From assembly GCA_000727475.1 (NCBI GenBank), contig KL647292.1, forward strand, positions 1,005,424 through 1,069,423: a stretch of DNA of 64,000 nucleotides. The letters are read 5' to 3'. The translations under genes were made by a program, and so were the position numbers. Shown here one piece after another: positions 54,301-64,000 of the stretch; the stretch's first letter is position 1; every line of letters begins with the position of its first letter. The notes beneath the pieces are model-generated. The model was given only the letters and a program-made list of their open reading frames with translations. It searched no databases and was not told where the DNA came from. This DNA comes from Sarcocystis neurona (lineage: Eukaryota > Apicomplexa > Conoidasida > Eucoccidiorida > Sarcocystidae).

Positions 54301-57300
54301 CCAATTCGACCCCCAGCACAGCCAGGTGTGCTTCGCTACTGTTGGATTGTGCATGCAAGTCAAGCCCGCACGTGTGCACACACACGGGTGAAGACTATTG
54401 CACACAAGTCAATCAACGCTCTCTCTTGCAGCGCAGCGTCCGCTGTGCGTGCGCAGACACTCCTCTATACTGCTTGTATACGTCGGAGGTACGTCTGAAA
54501 AGGAAAGCGCGTAGTAGGGGGCACGTGCAAGGGGTATCCACTCTCCCTGTGCGTGTGTGGACGCGTATGAATTGACACGAGGTTCTGAGAGACGAGACGC
54601 AGAAATATATACAGCGAGAAAAGAGCGTTGCAGCCACGCGGAGAACGGAAGCAACAAAGACCCGCACGTTCCCGTAGGCGCGGTAGGCGACGGAAAGTCG
54701 ACAGACGCCCTTTCCTCGCAGCCTGCCTGCGTGAACAAGACACATACACGCAATTACAGACGTGTATACGGCGCAGTGACGCAAGTGTAGAGATAGACAG
54801 AAACACACTAGGAAGTGGACCGCGCCTACTCACGTGAGTATGCTCGGCAGCATCGATGTGGGAGTTCAGAGATCCCGTACAAATGATGTACGTCCTATCG
54901 CTCCGCTGCATCACCTGCCTGCAGCAAGAGCAGCGGACGCCGCAGCAGATGGGTCCGCAGAGAATAGAGAAAACAAAAGACACTGCTACACGTGTGCAGT
55001 CATATAGATGCAAACATATGTGCATCCAGACATATACATTTATATATCAGGGCCCAGTGCTATCCCACCTTTCTAGAAGGAACGTACACCATACACTGTT
55101 CAACCACATGTGCACATATAAATATATATATTTATTTGTGTATTTAGACCCGCCAGCACAACTACGCAGAAGGACGCTTTCAGCAGCGGCAGCAGGAGGC
55201 GGAGGAGGACAGTTGGCAGCAGCAGCAGAGCAAGATTGGGCCCAAGCAGGAAACTACCAACAAGAGCAGCCAAGTCATTCTTTTCTAGACAAGACGCACG
55301 CTGTACCTATCGACACACCTGCGCGTCTGGAGTCGCTTGTCTAGGCACTGAGCCGGAGCATCGAACAGTCAGTCTCTCTATTTACGCGCCCCAAATGCGG
55401 CAGCAGGTGACCCACAAAAGAGATTTTTTCCGCACACAGTCAGGTGGGGTGTATGTTTTTGTGGCAGCTGCGTTCGGCGGCAGGAGAGCCGCGCTGCAGA
55501 TCCGGAGCAAACGTGGCGTACGGCGCCTGCGTCCCAGCGTCCCTGACGCTGCGCAGCAATTGCGTCCTTCGCGAGACCCAACAGTGAACATCTGCGAGAT
55601 CAGTGACTGGACAAGTCACTGGAGCAACGAAAAAATTCGTCGGTGCGACGCAGGCAGTTTTGACTCCGGCACAGCAGTTATGTTGCGTGCAAAGCCGCTA
55701 CGGGAATTCAAGCAGAAGCACAGGCAGCCACGCAGGTGCTGTTACCCCATGTGTTGCGAAATGGCGTTTCATCCACGTAGACAGATCTTCCTACCTGAGA
55801 GACAAGCGCGTCCCGAGGTATTCACATATCCACGTCTCCGCCGGGACGGCTACGCACACAGCCACTCACAAGCAGACGCCACACAGAAAAACGTATGTAC
55901 CCGAGAACAGCACCCAACGTATGAAATGAGAAAAGTTGGTCTTTCCGACAGAGCCAACATAAATGAGATGCCCACGCGCGCACACTTACATATATACGTA
56001 CATATATGTAGATATAGGCGCAGGCAAGAAGACACACACAGGGAGACGTACTAGTAGGCACATCTCTGTGTGTAGTCAGAGAAGCACACACGAGTACGTA
56101 TCAATCTATACAGAGTCACGCAGCATACACATATACATATTGATGTATTTGTATGTAGACGTGCATGCGATGCAGCTGCAGATGGTACGGAAATGAGGCA
56201 TCCTTTCGGACCTCGACGCTTTTCGGTGAAGAAACACCATCGCTACGCAGCAGCGGCGTGTCGACTCTCCTGGATCGGACCCAGACCAAAAACGCCTGTT
56301 CCTACGTATATCGCCACACCCCATGAGCTGCTTGCTCCCTCAAGCGCGATAACCATCAGCATGTGGCTACTAATGAGAAGGTCGTGGTCGCTGTGCGGCT
56401 AAGAACGTCCTACGGTGGGCCGCCTTTCTGTGAGGTTAGCTTCGAGCAAGTCAGCATTTCCCGAGGCGCGCTGTACATCTTCTTTCTTCAAAAGTCAGGC
56501 GACCAACCTCTAAGGAGTGCAGATTGTGTTACCAGAATATGCTGTCTTCCGCGTCTAATTGATCACTGCAGCACGCCGCATGCTGCTGTGGGTTACGGAG
56601 AGTGAGCTGAGCCCATCTCTCTATTAAGCGGACGCTTCGTCTGATTTTCCGCAGGGGACGTGCAGGAGACTCACGAAGAGCAGCAGCGTTGCTGGCTCCT
56701 GTCTCGGCTGCAACCCTGTGCACGTGGCTCGCTGCAGCTCTGCCGCGCTGCCGTACCTGACCGCGTGAAGAGACCGTAGCCACCACTCGGAAGCGTGGAG
56801 GGTGCGACGTACAAAGCAGACGACGGCAAAAAGGAACCTGCAGCATCTGGTGGAGATAGGGGGAGCGGAGGAAGGGGAGCAGACAACGCGCGCAAACCAG
56901 CTGCAACAGCGTCTGCTTGCACAGCCGCAGCCGATCCCGCCGGACGAGACGCCGAAGAAGGAGCACCAGCAGACGCCGCAGGTGAAGGAGGCGAAGAAGA
57001 AGAGGTCGGGGCAGGGGAGCCCCCTGCAGCTGACGCTGCAAAGAAAGCGATGGCAACCGGCGCAGCAGCAGCCGCCGGAGCGGCACCGGTAGTCACGAGG
57101 ACGGAGGCGGCATCGGCAGCGGAATGAGCAGGAGGAGACTGTCGAGCCGCAGAAGACTCCAAGATAGAAGAGGGAGCAACAAGGCGAAGAGCAGCCCCTC
57201 GAGAAAGACACATAGCAGAAGACGGCCCACCAGCAGCAGCGTCAAACTGAGCTGTCGGAACAATCCTTCCGGTGACGACCGTAGAAGCAACGGCAGTAGC

Positions 57301-57924
57301 TGCGCCACCAGCTGCGCCACCAGCTGCGCCGGTCGGGCAAGGACGAACAACAACGGGGACGGGAAGCAGAGCGATCGGCGGAGGACGAGGAGGGGCAGGG
57401 GCCAAGGGAGGAGCAGCAGGAAACGTACCAGCGGCGGGACGAGAAGCAGCCGCTGGGAGCCAAGAAGCCGCAGCAGGTGACGGATACGCGGCAGAGCAGA
57501 CAGAAGCAGCTGCGGTGAGAGCAGAGGCAGGGGGGGGGGAAAGAGAAGCAGCCGAGCACAGTTTACTGGACGGAATGGAGGGTACGGTTGAAGTTGGTGT
57601 CGCCGCAGGTGTATAGTTTGCAGGCGGACAGCAGGGAAGCATTCTGGGCGTGTGGCCTGGGCACTGCGATTGGTGCATCTGCAGACCTGGTATCTGCAGA
57701 CCGCAAGTGGCAGAGCTCCAAGTGGCGTCCGTTCTGCGGAGCACTAGCCGCCGGGAGAATACCTGTCCTTCAGAGAGATCACTGCTGCGTTCCGACTGCA
57801 CCAATGGCAAAGGTTGGTCAAGCAAGAGCAGCTGTTTGTCTGGCCGCAGCAGCAAGGTTTGCCGACGCTGGACGAACGTTCTCTGACACCCTGCCGCAAC
57901 AGAGCCGCCTCACGAGCACCAAGT
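51391..57924 (-). CDS. SET-domain protein, putative lysine methyltransferase
   Basis: SET enzymes move a methyl group from S-adenosylmethionine to lysine, usually on histones. Exons seen: 57924-56757, 55849-55795, 54918-54834, 54112-about 53948, 52580-52428, 52372-?, and a last exon near 51657-51391. The first is Pro/Ala-rich and ends with the SET start ALYVAPSTLPSGGYGLFTRS. Phase-matched joins give AVPAETWICEYLG (beta strands), RTYIICTGSLNSHIDAAEHTH, VLARYINDNASC with NASFLKY, and RAITAGSEIFASYG (catalytic Tyr region). The usual NHS is ND here. The C-terminal part is Gln/Glu-rich and probably coiled coil, ending FLAEE. About 50 extra residues sit between the last two SET pieces. The 5' end is not settled and may extend past 58,500 (a Ser/Arg-rich frame at 58207-58560). 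The join to the last exon is not phase-proven. Confidence 0.75.
52428..52580 (-). CDS. SET protein exon (catalytic Tyr piece)
   Basis: 51 codons after a long pyrimidine tract and TGTAG, ending CAG|GTACCG. Begins CCSLKECLGSQIISAVVADF, which is an insert, and ends VLVRSTRAITAGSEIFASYG, the 'RdI-aGEEif-sYG' end of the SET fold with the catalytic Tyr. Phase 0 at both ends. Confidence 0.8.
53322..53428. repeat. Cluster of three TA microsatellites in a SET-protein intron
   Basis: TA runs at about 53,324-53,341, 53,369-53,388 and 53,409-53,427, separated by TGTATA/CATACA-rich spacers. They lie between the Asn-motif exon and the catalytic-Tyr exon. Confidence 0.9.
53948..54112 (-). CDS. SET protein exon (Asn-motif piece)
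   Basis: Acceptor CCTTGCAG. Reads VLARYINDNASCLLNASFLK, then YRRNKYVFLNS and a Ser/Ala/Leu-rich tail. RYIND aligns with RFINHS, with Asp in place of the His; NASF aligns with the second conserved Asn. The donor GAACCG|GTACCA at 53948 is plausible and phase 0; the frame itself runs on to a stop at 53888. Confidence 0.75.
54834..54918 (-). CDS. SET protein exon (third SET piece)
   Basis: 85 nt: acceptor TTGCTGCAG, donor CAC|GTGAGT. Reads QVMQRSDRTYIICTGSLNSH and IDAAEHTH, corresponding to the '-Y-........-iDA---gn' segment before the Asn motif. Phase 2 to 0. Confidence 0.85.
55795..55849 (-). CDS. SET protein exon (second SET piece)
   Basis: 55 nt: acceptor GTGCGTAG, donor CTC-AG|GTAGGA. Reads VPAETWICEYLGTRLSL, the 'i-aGe-I-EY-Ge-ls' segment. 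Both split codons (GCC upstream, AGG downstream) fit the neighbours exactly. Confidence 0.85.
56757..57924 (-). CDS. SET protein, N-terminal Pro/Ala-rich exon ending at the start of the SET fold
   Basis: A frame open from about 57,900 to the donor TCA-G|GTACGG. About 300 residues of Ala, Pro, Ser and Val precede the first SET strand. An overlapping minus-strand frame (57,924-57,744) reads a Cys-rich piece, KPCCCGQTNSCSC then LTNLCHWCSRNAA, which resembles pre-SET cysteine clusters; how the two frames join is unresolved. A 12-bp coding repeat (GCGCCACCAGCT on the plus strand, three copies) lies at about 57,296-57,331. Confidence 0.65.
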
Positions 57925-59942
57925 CTGCAAGGGAGTGAGAGAAATAGAAAACATCCTCCACCCAGCCAGTGCACCGCAAGCCTCTGTCAGAAAGCGTCAG
58001 CTGCCGTCTATGCTGGCAGTGGTTAGATCTGCGCACACGTAAGGGAAACAAACTGGAAGGGTGTGTGGGGGCTTCGAGCCCGTAGATGACTCCTGTGGAC
58101 ATTTTTACTCTGCCAGCATCCGCGTGCTGCTGCGTCCTGCAGTTGTGCGCTCCCCCATCCGCTGGACTGCGTTGTTTCTAGATCGTCAGGCAGGGCCGTA
58201 CCCATGTTACATCCGCCGTGACCGCAGCTGTCGCTGTCGTTCCTGCCGCGGGACCGCCGGGTGACGACTACTGCTGCTGCTCCTGCTGCCACGCGGGACC
58301 CGTCTGTCTGTGCGTTCGACTACGGAGCCTGACGCGCTTGTGTTGCTGCTGCTGCTACTGCTCCTCTTCCTCCTCTCGCTGCAGAGACGTGGTACGGGTT
58401 CTGCTGTCCCTCTCAGGGCTCTCCTGTCACTGATGGGAGGCACGCGGATGCCACTACTCCTGTGAACCCTGTGCCGCCGCGCCGCTGCGCCTGCCGCAGT
58501 GCGTATGACTGATAAACTTCTTGCTGCGTCTGCGCCGCCCTCGTCCCCGCTGCAGTGCTCGAATCTCCACAACTAGCACAGCGGTTGCTGTTTTAGTTGT
58601 GCCACCTTGGCCTTCAGCAAACCCCCATCCCCTGCAGCGTATGCGTGCTGCACGAGGCATCCGCAGCACCAGCAGAAGCAACGGAAGTGCCTGCAGTCGC
58701 AGCAGCTCCAGAAGCAGCTACACCACCACCGGGACAAGCAGAACCACCACCGGGACAAGCAGAACCAGCCACACGATTACCGGCAGCAGAGGCACCAGCA
58801 GCAGCGACAGAAAAGACTGCGAGACTTTCCGTGATTCGGGGAAAGCAACGAAGAAACGGTCATCGTGCGCTGTACGCGCGCGGGGCCTCCAAGGGCGGCT
58901 TGTGCCCATAAAAACGCAAAGGCGCGATAGTCTTCGGAACTACTTACTCGGCCGCGGAGCTTCGCGGGCAGCTCGAACACCGCCCCCTCACGCGGAAAAG
59001 TGTAGACACACGCTCACACACTTCTGTGTGTACGCAGAGTTTGTGCATAAGTCTGCGTACACGAGGGAAAGAAGTCTTCCTTCGAAACGCACCTGTGCCC
59101 ACGCGTGCAACCTTGCAGATATCCTGTAAACTGGAGTTGTACTCACCGCCGGATAGACGTAAATTCCCACCCTTCTAGAAATTCTTGCACAGAAGGATCT
59201 CTTGAGGTCAAGAGGCACTTTTGGTGGTAAACGCGTGTCACTCTTTCATATGTGTGTTAATAACGCATCACTCACGGGACTCGGGGCGAGTCGCATAGAC
59301 AGCTGCGTGTGCATGTGTGTGCGTCATCACTCGAGGCGAGGTGAAGGCTGACACAGGTGGAGAAAGGAAGTCAGGTGGAACGTAGAGCCGAGGATGCGGC
59401 AGCGAGCATGGGGACACACCCGCAGCAAGATGGTAAATCCATGTCCGATGGGACGAGCTGTTGCGGAACTGCTACTTGCGAAGAACCCTAAGGGTGCAAA
59501 GGGACTGCGGCGTCCTGCAAGCAAAGCTGGAGCTGTTGCCCACGTGCGCAGCTGACCTCTGCGACCAGCACATCACAGGACGGACAGATGCAGCGGCAGC
59601 GGTGGCGTGGATCCTGCGGCGACAGCGAGACACGGCGCGCAGCTGGAAAGCGAGCGGCAGCAGCAGAACGAAGTTACAGGAGAACGGTTGCACTGGTCCG
59701 CTTCATCGTGCGGCGCTGTGTCTCGCACCGCCGGAACCGGGCAACAAGGTTGCTGTTGCCAGAGGTTTCATTCCCCCCGAAGATATTTCTTGTACACAGG
59801 CGAAGTACCGAGGTGTGAGGACACCTAGAAGGCATGCGGTTGAGAGAGCCTAGTACAAGCTCCCTTGGCCACAGGTGAAGCGTTCTTCATGTTGTTGACC
59901 CGTGACTAGCGACACCTTTGAAGCGGCTGGATGCCTGCAGTG
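57925..59942. other. Region upstream of the recognised SET-protein exons
   Basis: Minus-strand frames at 58207-58560 (Ser/Arg-rich, poly-Ser) and 58454-58681 may be 5' exons of the SET gene; the first has CAG-type acceptors but no good donor was found. A 21-bp direct duplication (CCACCACCGGGACAAGCAGAA) lies at about 58,723-58,764. Plus-strand frames at 58521-59129 and 59461-59853 are probably shadows. Confidence 0.3.
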
Positions 59943-60738
59943 CTACGTGCAGTAGCGAAGGAGACGGGTACAGGAAGAAGAGCCCCAAAAGTGTGTAACA
60001 GCAGTGCAGCGCACGCACATCGGCGGCATCCAGTTATGTCCGCAGCACATGCGCCGCTGTAGCACCCGCAGCGGCTGCGACGGGGGGCCAAGAGCAGCCG
60101 CAGGACGAGTACGACGAGCGCAGCGCCGCAGATTTACAACGGCTTGTAATGACAGAGTAGCAGCAGCAGCAAAATCGCCGGCGTCAGCAGAAACTAGCAG
60201 TTGAACAGATGCAGCCACAACAAGTCTTGCGCACGACAGCCACACTGCAGTAGCCGGCGCGCAGCGTGGAAAGTCGCGTACCCTCTGCACAGCAGCTGAC
60301 AGCAGCGGATGGGGGAACAGCGGTAGCGTATAGCTGCAAGAGAAGCAGCTAATCGCAACTGGTAGCAGCTCTCCAGATCTGAAAGGCTGGGTAGGCGGGA
60401 GTAAATGCATGCCTTCTTTTGTTTTGGTGCAGCTGCAGTTTTCTCCGACGGCCCCCTGCTCCCGTATGAGTCGCGCCAAGGTTTTTTTGTAGAGTTCGGC
60501 ACGGCTACAGATACCGCTCGAAACATGCTGCCGCCGCACGTTCTCATCCCGCCCTTTCTTGAGAGCGTTGGTCTCTCTAACCCCCTCTCAGCTGCCTATT
60601 TCCGACGCTCGCCGCGTTACTTCCCTTCCCGAATCTTGTGTGCGCCCGCGTCCCGCGGGTTTGCAGACGATGTGAATTCTTGCAGGAAGCGCAGTTTCAC
60701 ACTCAGCCAGCTCCGCATACGTCCATTTGGACGTACGA

Positions 60739-60828
60739 ACGCGTACAGCCCTCCTCCCTACGCGTCGACGTAAACACACATATACGCGTACAGCCCTCCT
60801 CCCTACGCGTCGACGTAAACACACATAT
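60739..60828. repeat. Perfect or near-perfect direct duplication, 45-bp unit
   Basis: The unit ACGCGTACAGCCCTCCTCCC...ACACATAT starts at 60739 and repeats at 60784 with no difference seen. It contains two ACGCGT (MluI-type) palindromes per unit. Non-coding context. Confidence 0.95.
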
Positions 60829-61797
60829 GTATCAATATATGCTTGTCAGTCTTTATTTGACGTACACCACCACATGCCTCCCGCGCTGACTCGCGTACGT
60901 CTAGGCTCCGGCCCCTGACGTTCTGCCGATTTGCCTCAATGCGCTTTATGCTGCTTCAGTACTCATACGGTCGTAAAATGGGCCAGGAACTCTTCCTACC
61001 TGACAACTGCTCGCACTTGCGAACACACCGTGTTTTCGGCTAAAGAAAAGCTGAAGGCAATTTTCTTTTGGTGGGAAGACTTAGCGGGGTTGAGACTTCC
61101 TATCCAGCTTCACGACGGACACGCGTGCTAACACACTACGCTGTATTTTCCTCGGTACAAAAGCTTCCTCTCACTTTTCCGGTTCCGCAGACCTTGCGTA
61201 ATCGAGCATTCTGGATAGACGCGATGTAATGGGTTTATTTCAAAGCTGCACATGGTCCCCGAGGCAGCTTTTTCACCAGGTGCAACGCTTTTTGCTTTGC
61301 AAAACGAGCAACATTCAGTTTTGGTCTACGACGGCAGGTAGAGTTGCTAACCTCCTGTCGCTCCAGTGCATTGGTTGTTCCACGGATCCTGTCTGTCCTC
61401 CTAATAATACATTGTTTCATGCAGAATATCTCTCCGTGTCTGTTAAAAGACAAGGTTGTTGCCGTTTGTCGCTGAAGCCGCCATCTTCTCACAGACTTCC
61501 CCCCCTTTTCTGAAGTGACCTGCTTGCAATGAAGCTGCTGAGGCTTCTTGATATCCACAAAAGGCAGAGCCGTTGTCACGCTGCTGTCTTAAGCGAAATT
61601 GCTAATCTCCGCCTCTCGGCGCTGTTGTTGTAAGACCTGCAGCCTTTTCTTCCCTACTCTTTCTGCGCTTTTCCAATCTTTTCACGTCCTTCCGTTCCTA
61701 CGTACTCCTCAGTCGTCCCGTCCTGCGCGCTGAAGGCGCCATATCTGTGGAGCTGCTGACGCTGGGCGCGATCAGCTGCCGGTTGTGGCGTCGTAGT
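60829..61797. other. Non-coding or unresolved stretch
   Basis: A minus-strand frame at 61235-61579 (114 residues, basic) and a plus-strand frame at 61229-61513 overlap each other; neither has a domain or splice context that decides between them. Confidence 0.3.
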
Positions 61798-63056
61798 TCA
61801 CTCTGTGGCGGGCGCTTGCCCAGCTGCTCCTGCGCGGTCACTACTGCGGGACTTCTGTGGCCGCCGCGGACGTCGCCAAGCTCCTGCTGCTTCTGCCAGC
61901 GATGACACTGGAAAGGCTCGCAGTTGGTGCGGCCACCGAAGCTGCTGCAGGGACGTGTCGCTGGTGCTACTGTTCATCTCGTTTCTGTTTGTGCGCCCGT
62001 GTCTGCGGTTGTTGTTGCTGTGTACCGGCGTATCGACTGCTGCTGCGTGTAGCGGCGTGTGTAGGCTGTTGCTGCGTTGCGTTGCTTCAGTGAGTTTGAA
62101 GCGACTGTCACACGTACTTTGTTGTAGCTCCACTCCCCTTGGCGGTTCGGTTTCTTCTGGCGCAGAAGTGAGGGCGATGTGCTCCATGTGTCGTCGACAA
62201 GCGAAACTCGCACTCCGGAGCTGCTGCAGCAGTTTGGCCCGTGCGAACTGCAACAGTCTCGCTAGTCCGCAGCACCTGTCTAGTAGGTGAGAATAACAGT
62301 AGTTCGGCCACCAGTCAGACATGCAAATACGTACGTCCGCAGCTTTTAATGAGGGTCGTCTTCGTCTGCGTCTAGTGCGCCTCGTCGCGTCCTAGCAGCT
62401 GCGGCAACAGAGGGAGGGGGACAGTTTTATTCCTCTGGAAGCGGCAGAGAGAGAAAGAAACAATTAGGGGGTGTCTGGTGGGTCGGGGAACAAAGCAGAA
62501 GGAGCACTGCAGGCTCTGAGCAAGCCTAAGCAGAAGCGGGGCCCAGCCGGTGTTGCTGCAGTCGGCTGCAGTGTCTACAAGGAGCAGGCTCTCACGTGGG
62601 AGCATATCCGGAGGATGAATACGGCAGACAAGCCCAGCCCTCGAGACAACGCAACAGTGGACAGAGAAGAAGAAATGTGGAACAGCAGGAGGGGTGAAGG
62701 GGAGACCCAGCCCTGAAGACTGCGTCTGCGAGTGCGGCATGAAGTGAAGCGATCCGCTGAAGGCGTTGCCGAGCAGCCGGGCTGCGTCCGCGGCAGATCT
62801 GGTTTATAAAATGATGGACCCGCAGAGGAGCGGAGGACAAGAGGAAGAAAGCAAAACTGCAGAATACCGCAGCAGCTGCTGGTTTGTCCTTGATGTGTGC
62901 GGCATCGGATGCCTTTTACTGGTACGGGAGAGAGTGAACAGACACACACACACACAGACACACGCACACACAGAAGAGCCATCTGACGCCGTTCTGTTGC
63001 AGAGAAATATCTCTTTCGACGCAGAGCTGCTTTCCGTCGTATCGCCTTTTGCTTGA
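61798..63056 (-). CDS. Hypothetical minus-strand gene, at least two phase-matched exons
   Basis: The last exon opens after TAGACAG (62275) and reads a Leu/Arg/Gln-rich helical start (CCGLARLLQFARAKLLQQLR), then a Ser/Asn/Arg-rich tail ending GAAGQAPATE and a stop at 61798. The preceding exon, 62798-62707, opens after AAACCAG and reads RQRLQRIASLHAALADAVFR, ending GCT-GG|GTCTCC, phase 2, which fits the single base opening the last exon. A basic segment near 63,056-62,990 (RRKAALRRKRYFSATERRQM) could be the exon before it. No known domain. An alternative last exon ending at 62372 also has a good acceptor. A plus-strand frame at 62471-62716 competes for part of this DNA. Confidence 0.35.
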
Positions 63057-64000
63057 CTTGCAGCGGACTGCCACTTCCCCCGTTGCCGTCGCTTCTGCCT
63101 GCTGTGGAAGTTGTGTGTATACACGTATATTCCACGTGGACCATGTGTCACCTTCGTTTCGAGCTTCCTTTTTCGCTTTCAAGAAACGACTGGTTCTGCT
63201 AAAATTTCTTCTTCTTCTTATTCGTTTTCATCCTTCCTTCATAGTCGCGGGTAACGCCGTCCCTGGTAAGCGCTGTTTCTGACGGCCTTCAGTCCGGCGT
63301 GTCAGCGACTGGGCAGTTCGGCCTTGTGGATGCTCGCCCCTTTCCTCCGTGATCTTCTCTGTGTACCTCTTCGAATCCACAAGTCTTCTGCTGGGTCCAC
63401 GCGTGTTGAGCGCCTTGGCGGCCGGATATCGGAGGTTCCGAAGGCGTCCATACTCCCTGCTGGCGCATGCTGAACACGTACAGCGAGAGGTGTTATGCGT
63501 ACCGCTCGGTCCTTCACGCGTGTGCGTACACGCCTGCAGTGTGTACGTATGCCAAGAGAGATGTGAAGCCGTCAACGGCTACGTGTATGTACGCGGAGGA
63601 ACAGAGCTGTCCGCGTACGCTTGGCTGTTTTTGTATTTAGAGGAGAGACACAGAGACCTGCCGGGGTCTTACGTACGTGTGTGTGTAGTGCACGTATATA
63701 TTCATCTAAGTGTGTGTAGGCAGAGGGTCACACCCCTTTTAACACACGCATGCAGACACGTGGAAAGACGGCGTTTTTAATGTCGTGCGTATGTAGAGCA
63801 CCGGCACAGACAGAGGGAGAGCGAAACAGAGCGAGCTGCACGCGTTTTTCTGCATGTACAGAGGCACACGCACACACACATGTTAAGACCGACCCGCACG
63901 TACCTGCATCTACATATATATATATATATATATATGTATCATTGTGCACACTTGTACAAAGGAATAGAACCCTACACGCGCGTACTTCCACGACAGCCAT
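63057..64000. other. Right end of the window, unresolved
   Basis: Three minus-strand frames are open across 63,230-63,480 after a CAGCAG acceptor near 63,463, so an exon is possible but its frame cannot be chosen. The last 250 bp are non-coding and hold a TA microsatellite at about 63,914-63,935 and CA-rich sequence near 63,865. Confidence 0.3.

Noticed and set aside
60405..60773. Plus-strand ORF with a possible mitochondrial targeting start (MLPPHVLIPPFLESVGLS from 60,524)
   Set aside because: Basic and Ser/Arg content fits a transit peptide, but the minus strand is equally open here (59943-60539) and no downstream exon could be joined in phase, so I could not call either.

Overview
The window looks like nuclear DNA of an apicomplexan of the coccidian (Eimeria/Cyclospora) type. 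The grounds are near-balanced base composition, genes broken by many GT-AG introns, conserved enzyme domains separated by long Ala/Gln/Ser/Pro-rich inserts encoded by CAG/CTG-type triplets, and TA, TG and TAGA microsatellites in introns. Genus is an inference. I found no rRNA, tRNA, CRISPR, insertion sequence or bacterial-type operon.

Left end (1-9,400). A minus-strand exon runs off the left edge. A minus-strand single-exon gene with a hydrophobic signal or anchor segment lies at 999-1838. SLX1, a GIY-YIG structure-specific endonuclease, is on the plus strand in two exons (4913-5850 and 7470-9357) joined across a phase-consistent intron.

Sparse middle (9,400-21,700). There is no recognisable conserved gene. 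The stretch holds three degenerate direct tandem duplications (periods 193, 43 and 90 bp), a long TG tract, and weak candidates: a small plus-strand membrane-anchor ORF at 13665, a possible minus-strand exon near 18,200 and a chain of small minus-strand exons near 20,700-21,100.

Centre (21,789-46,938, minus strand). One very large gene of at least 19 exons encodes a DHX29/DHX57-type DExH-box RNA helicase of roughly 3,000 residues. I traced the Lys-rich N-terminus, a double-stranded-RNA-binding-like module, a UBA-like motif, an RWD domain, helicase motifs I to VI, the HA2/winged-helix region and the C-terminal OB-fold. Exon phases agree at almost every junction; only exon 5 to exon 6 and the end of exon 11 are unsettled. 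The intron after exon 11 contains inverted, decayed copies of exon 11 itself.

Right end (47,000-64,000, mostly minus strand). A hypothetical gene ends at 47,433. A SET-domain lysine methyltransferase gene (51,391 to at least 57,924) has its SET fold split over five phase-matched exons behind a Pro/Ala-rich N-terminal region. Another hypothetical minus-strand gene ends at 61,798.

The recognisable genes serve DNA repair (SLX1), translation or RNA remodelling (the helicase) and chromatin modification (the SET protein). They are unrelated housekeeping functions, not a cluster. All gene models are by eye: exon joins are supported by splice dinucleotides, phase and family motifs, not by transcripts.
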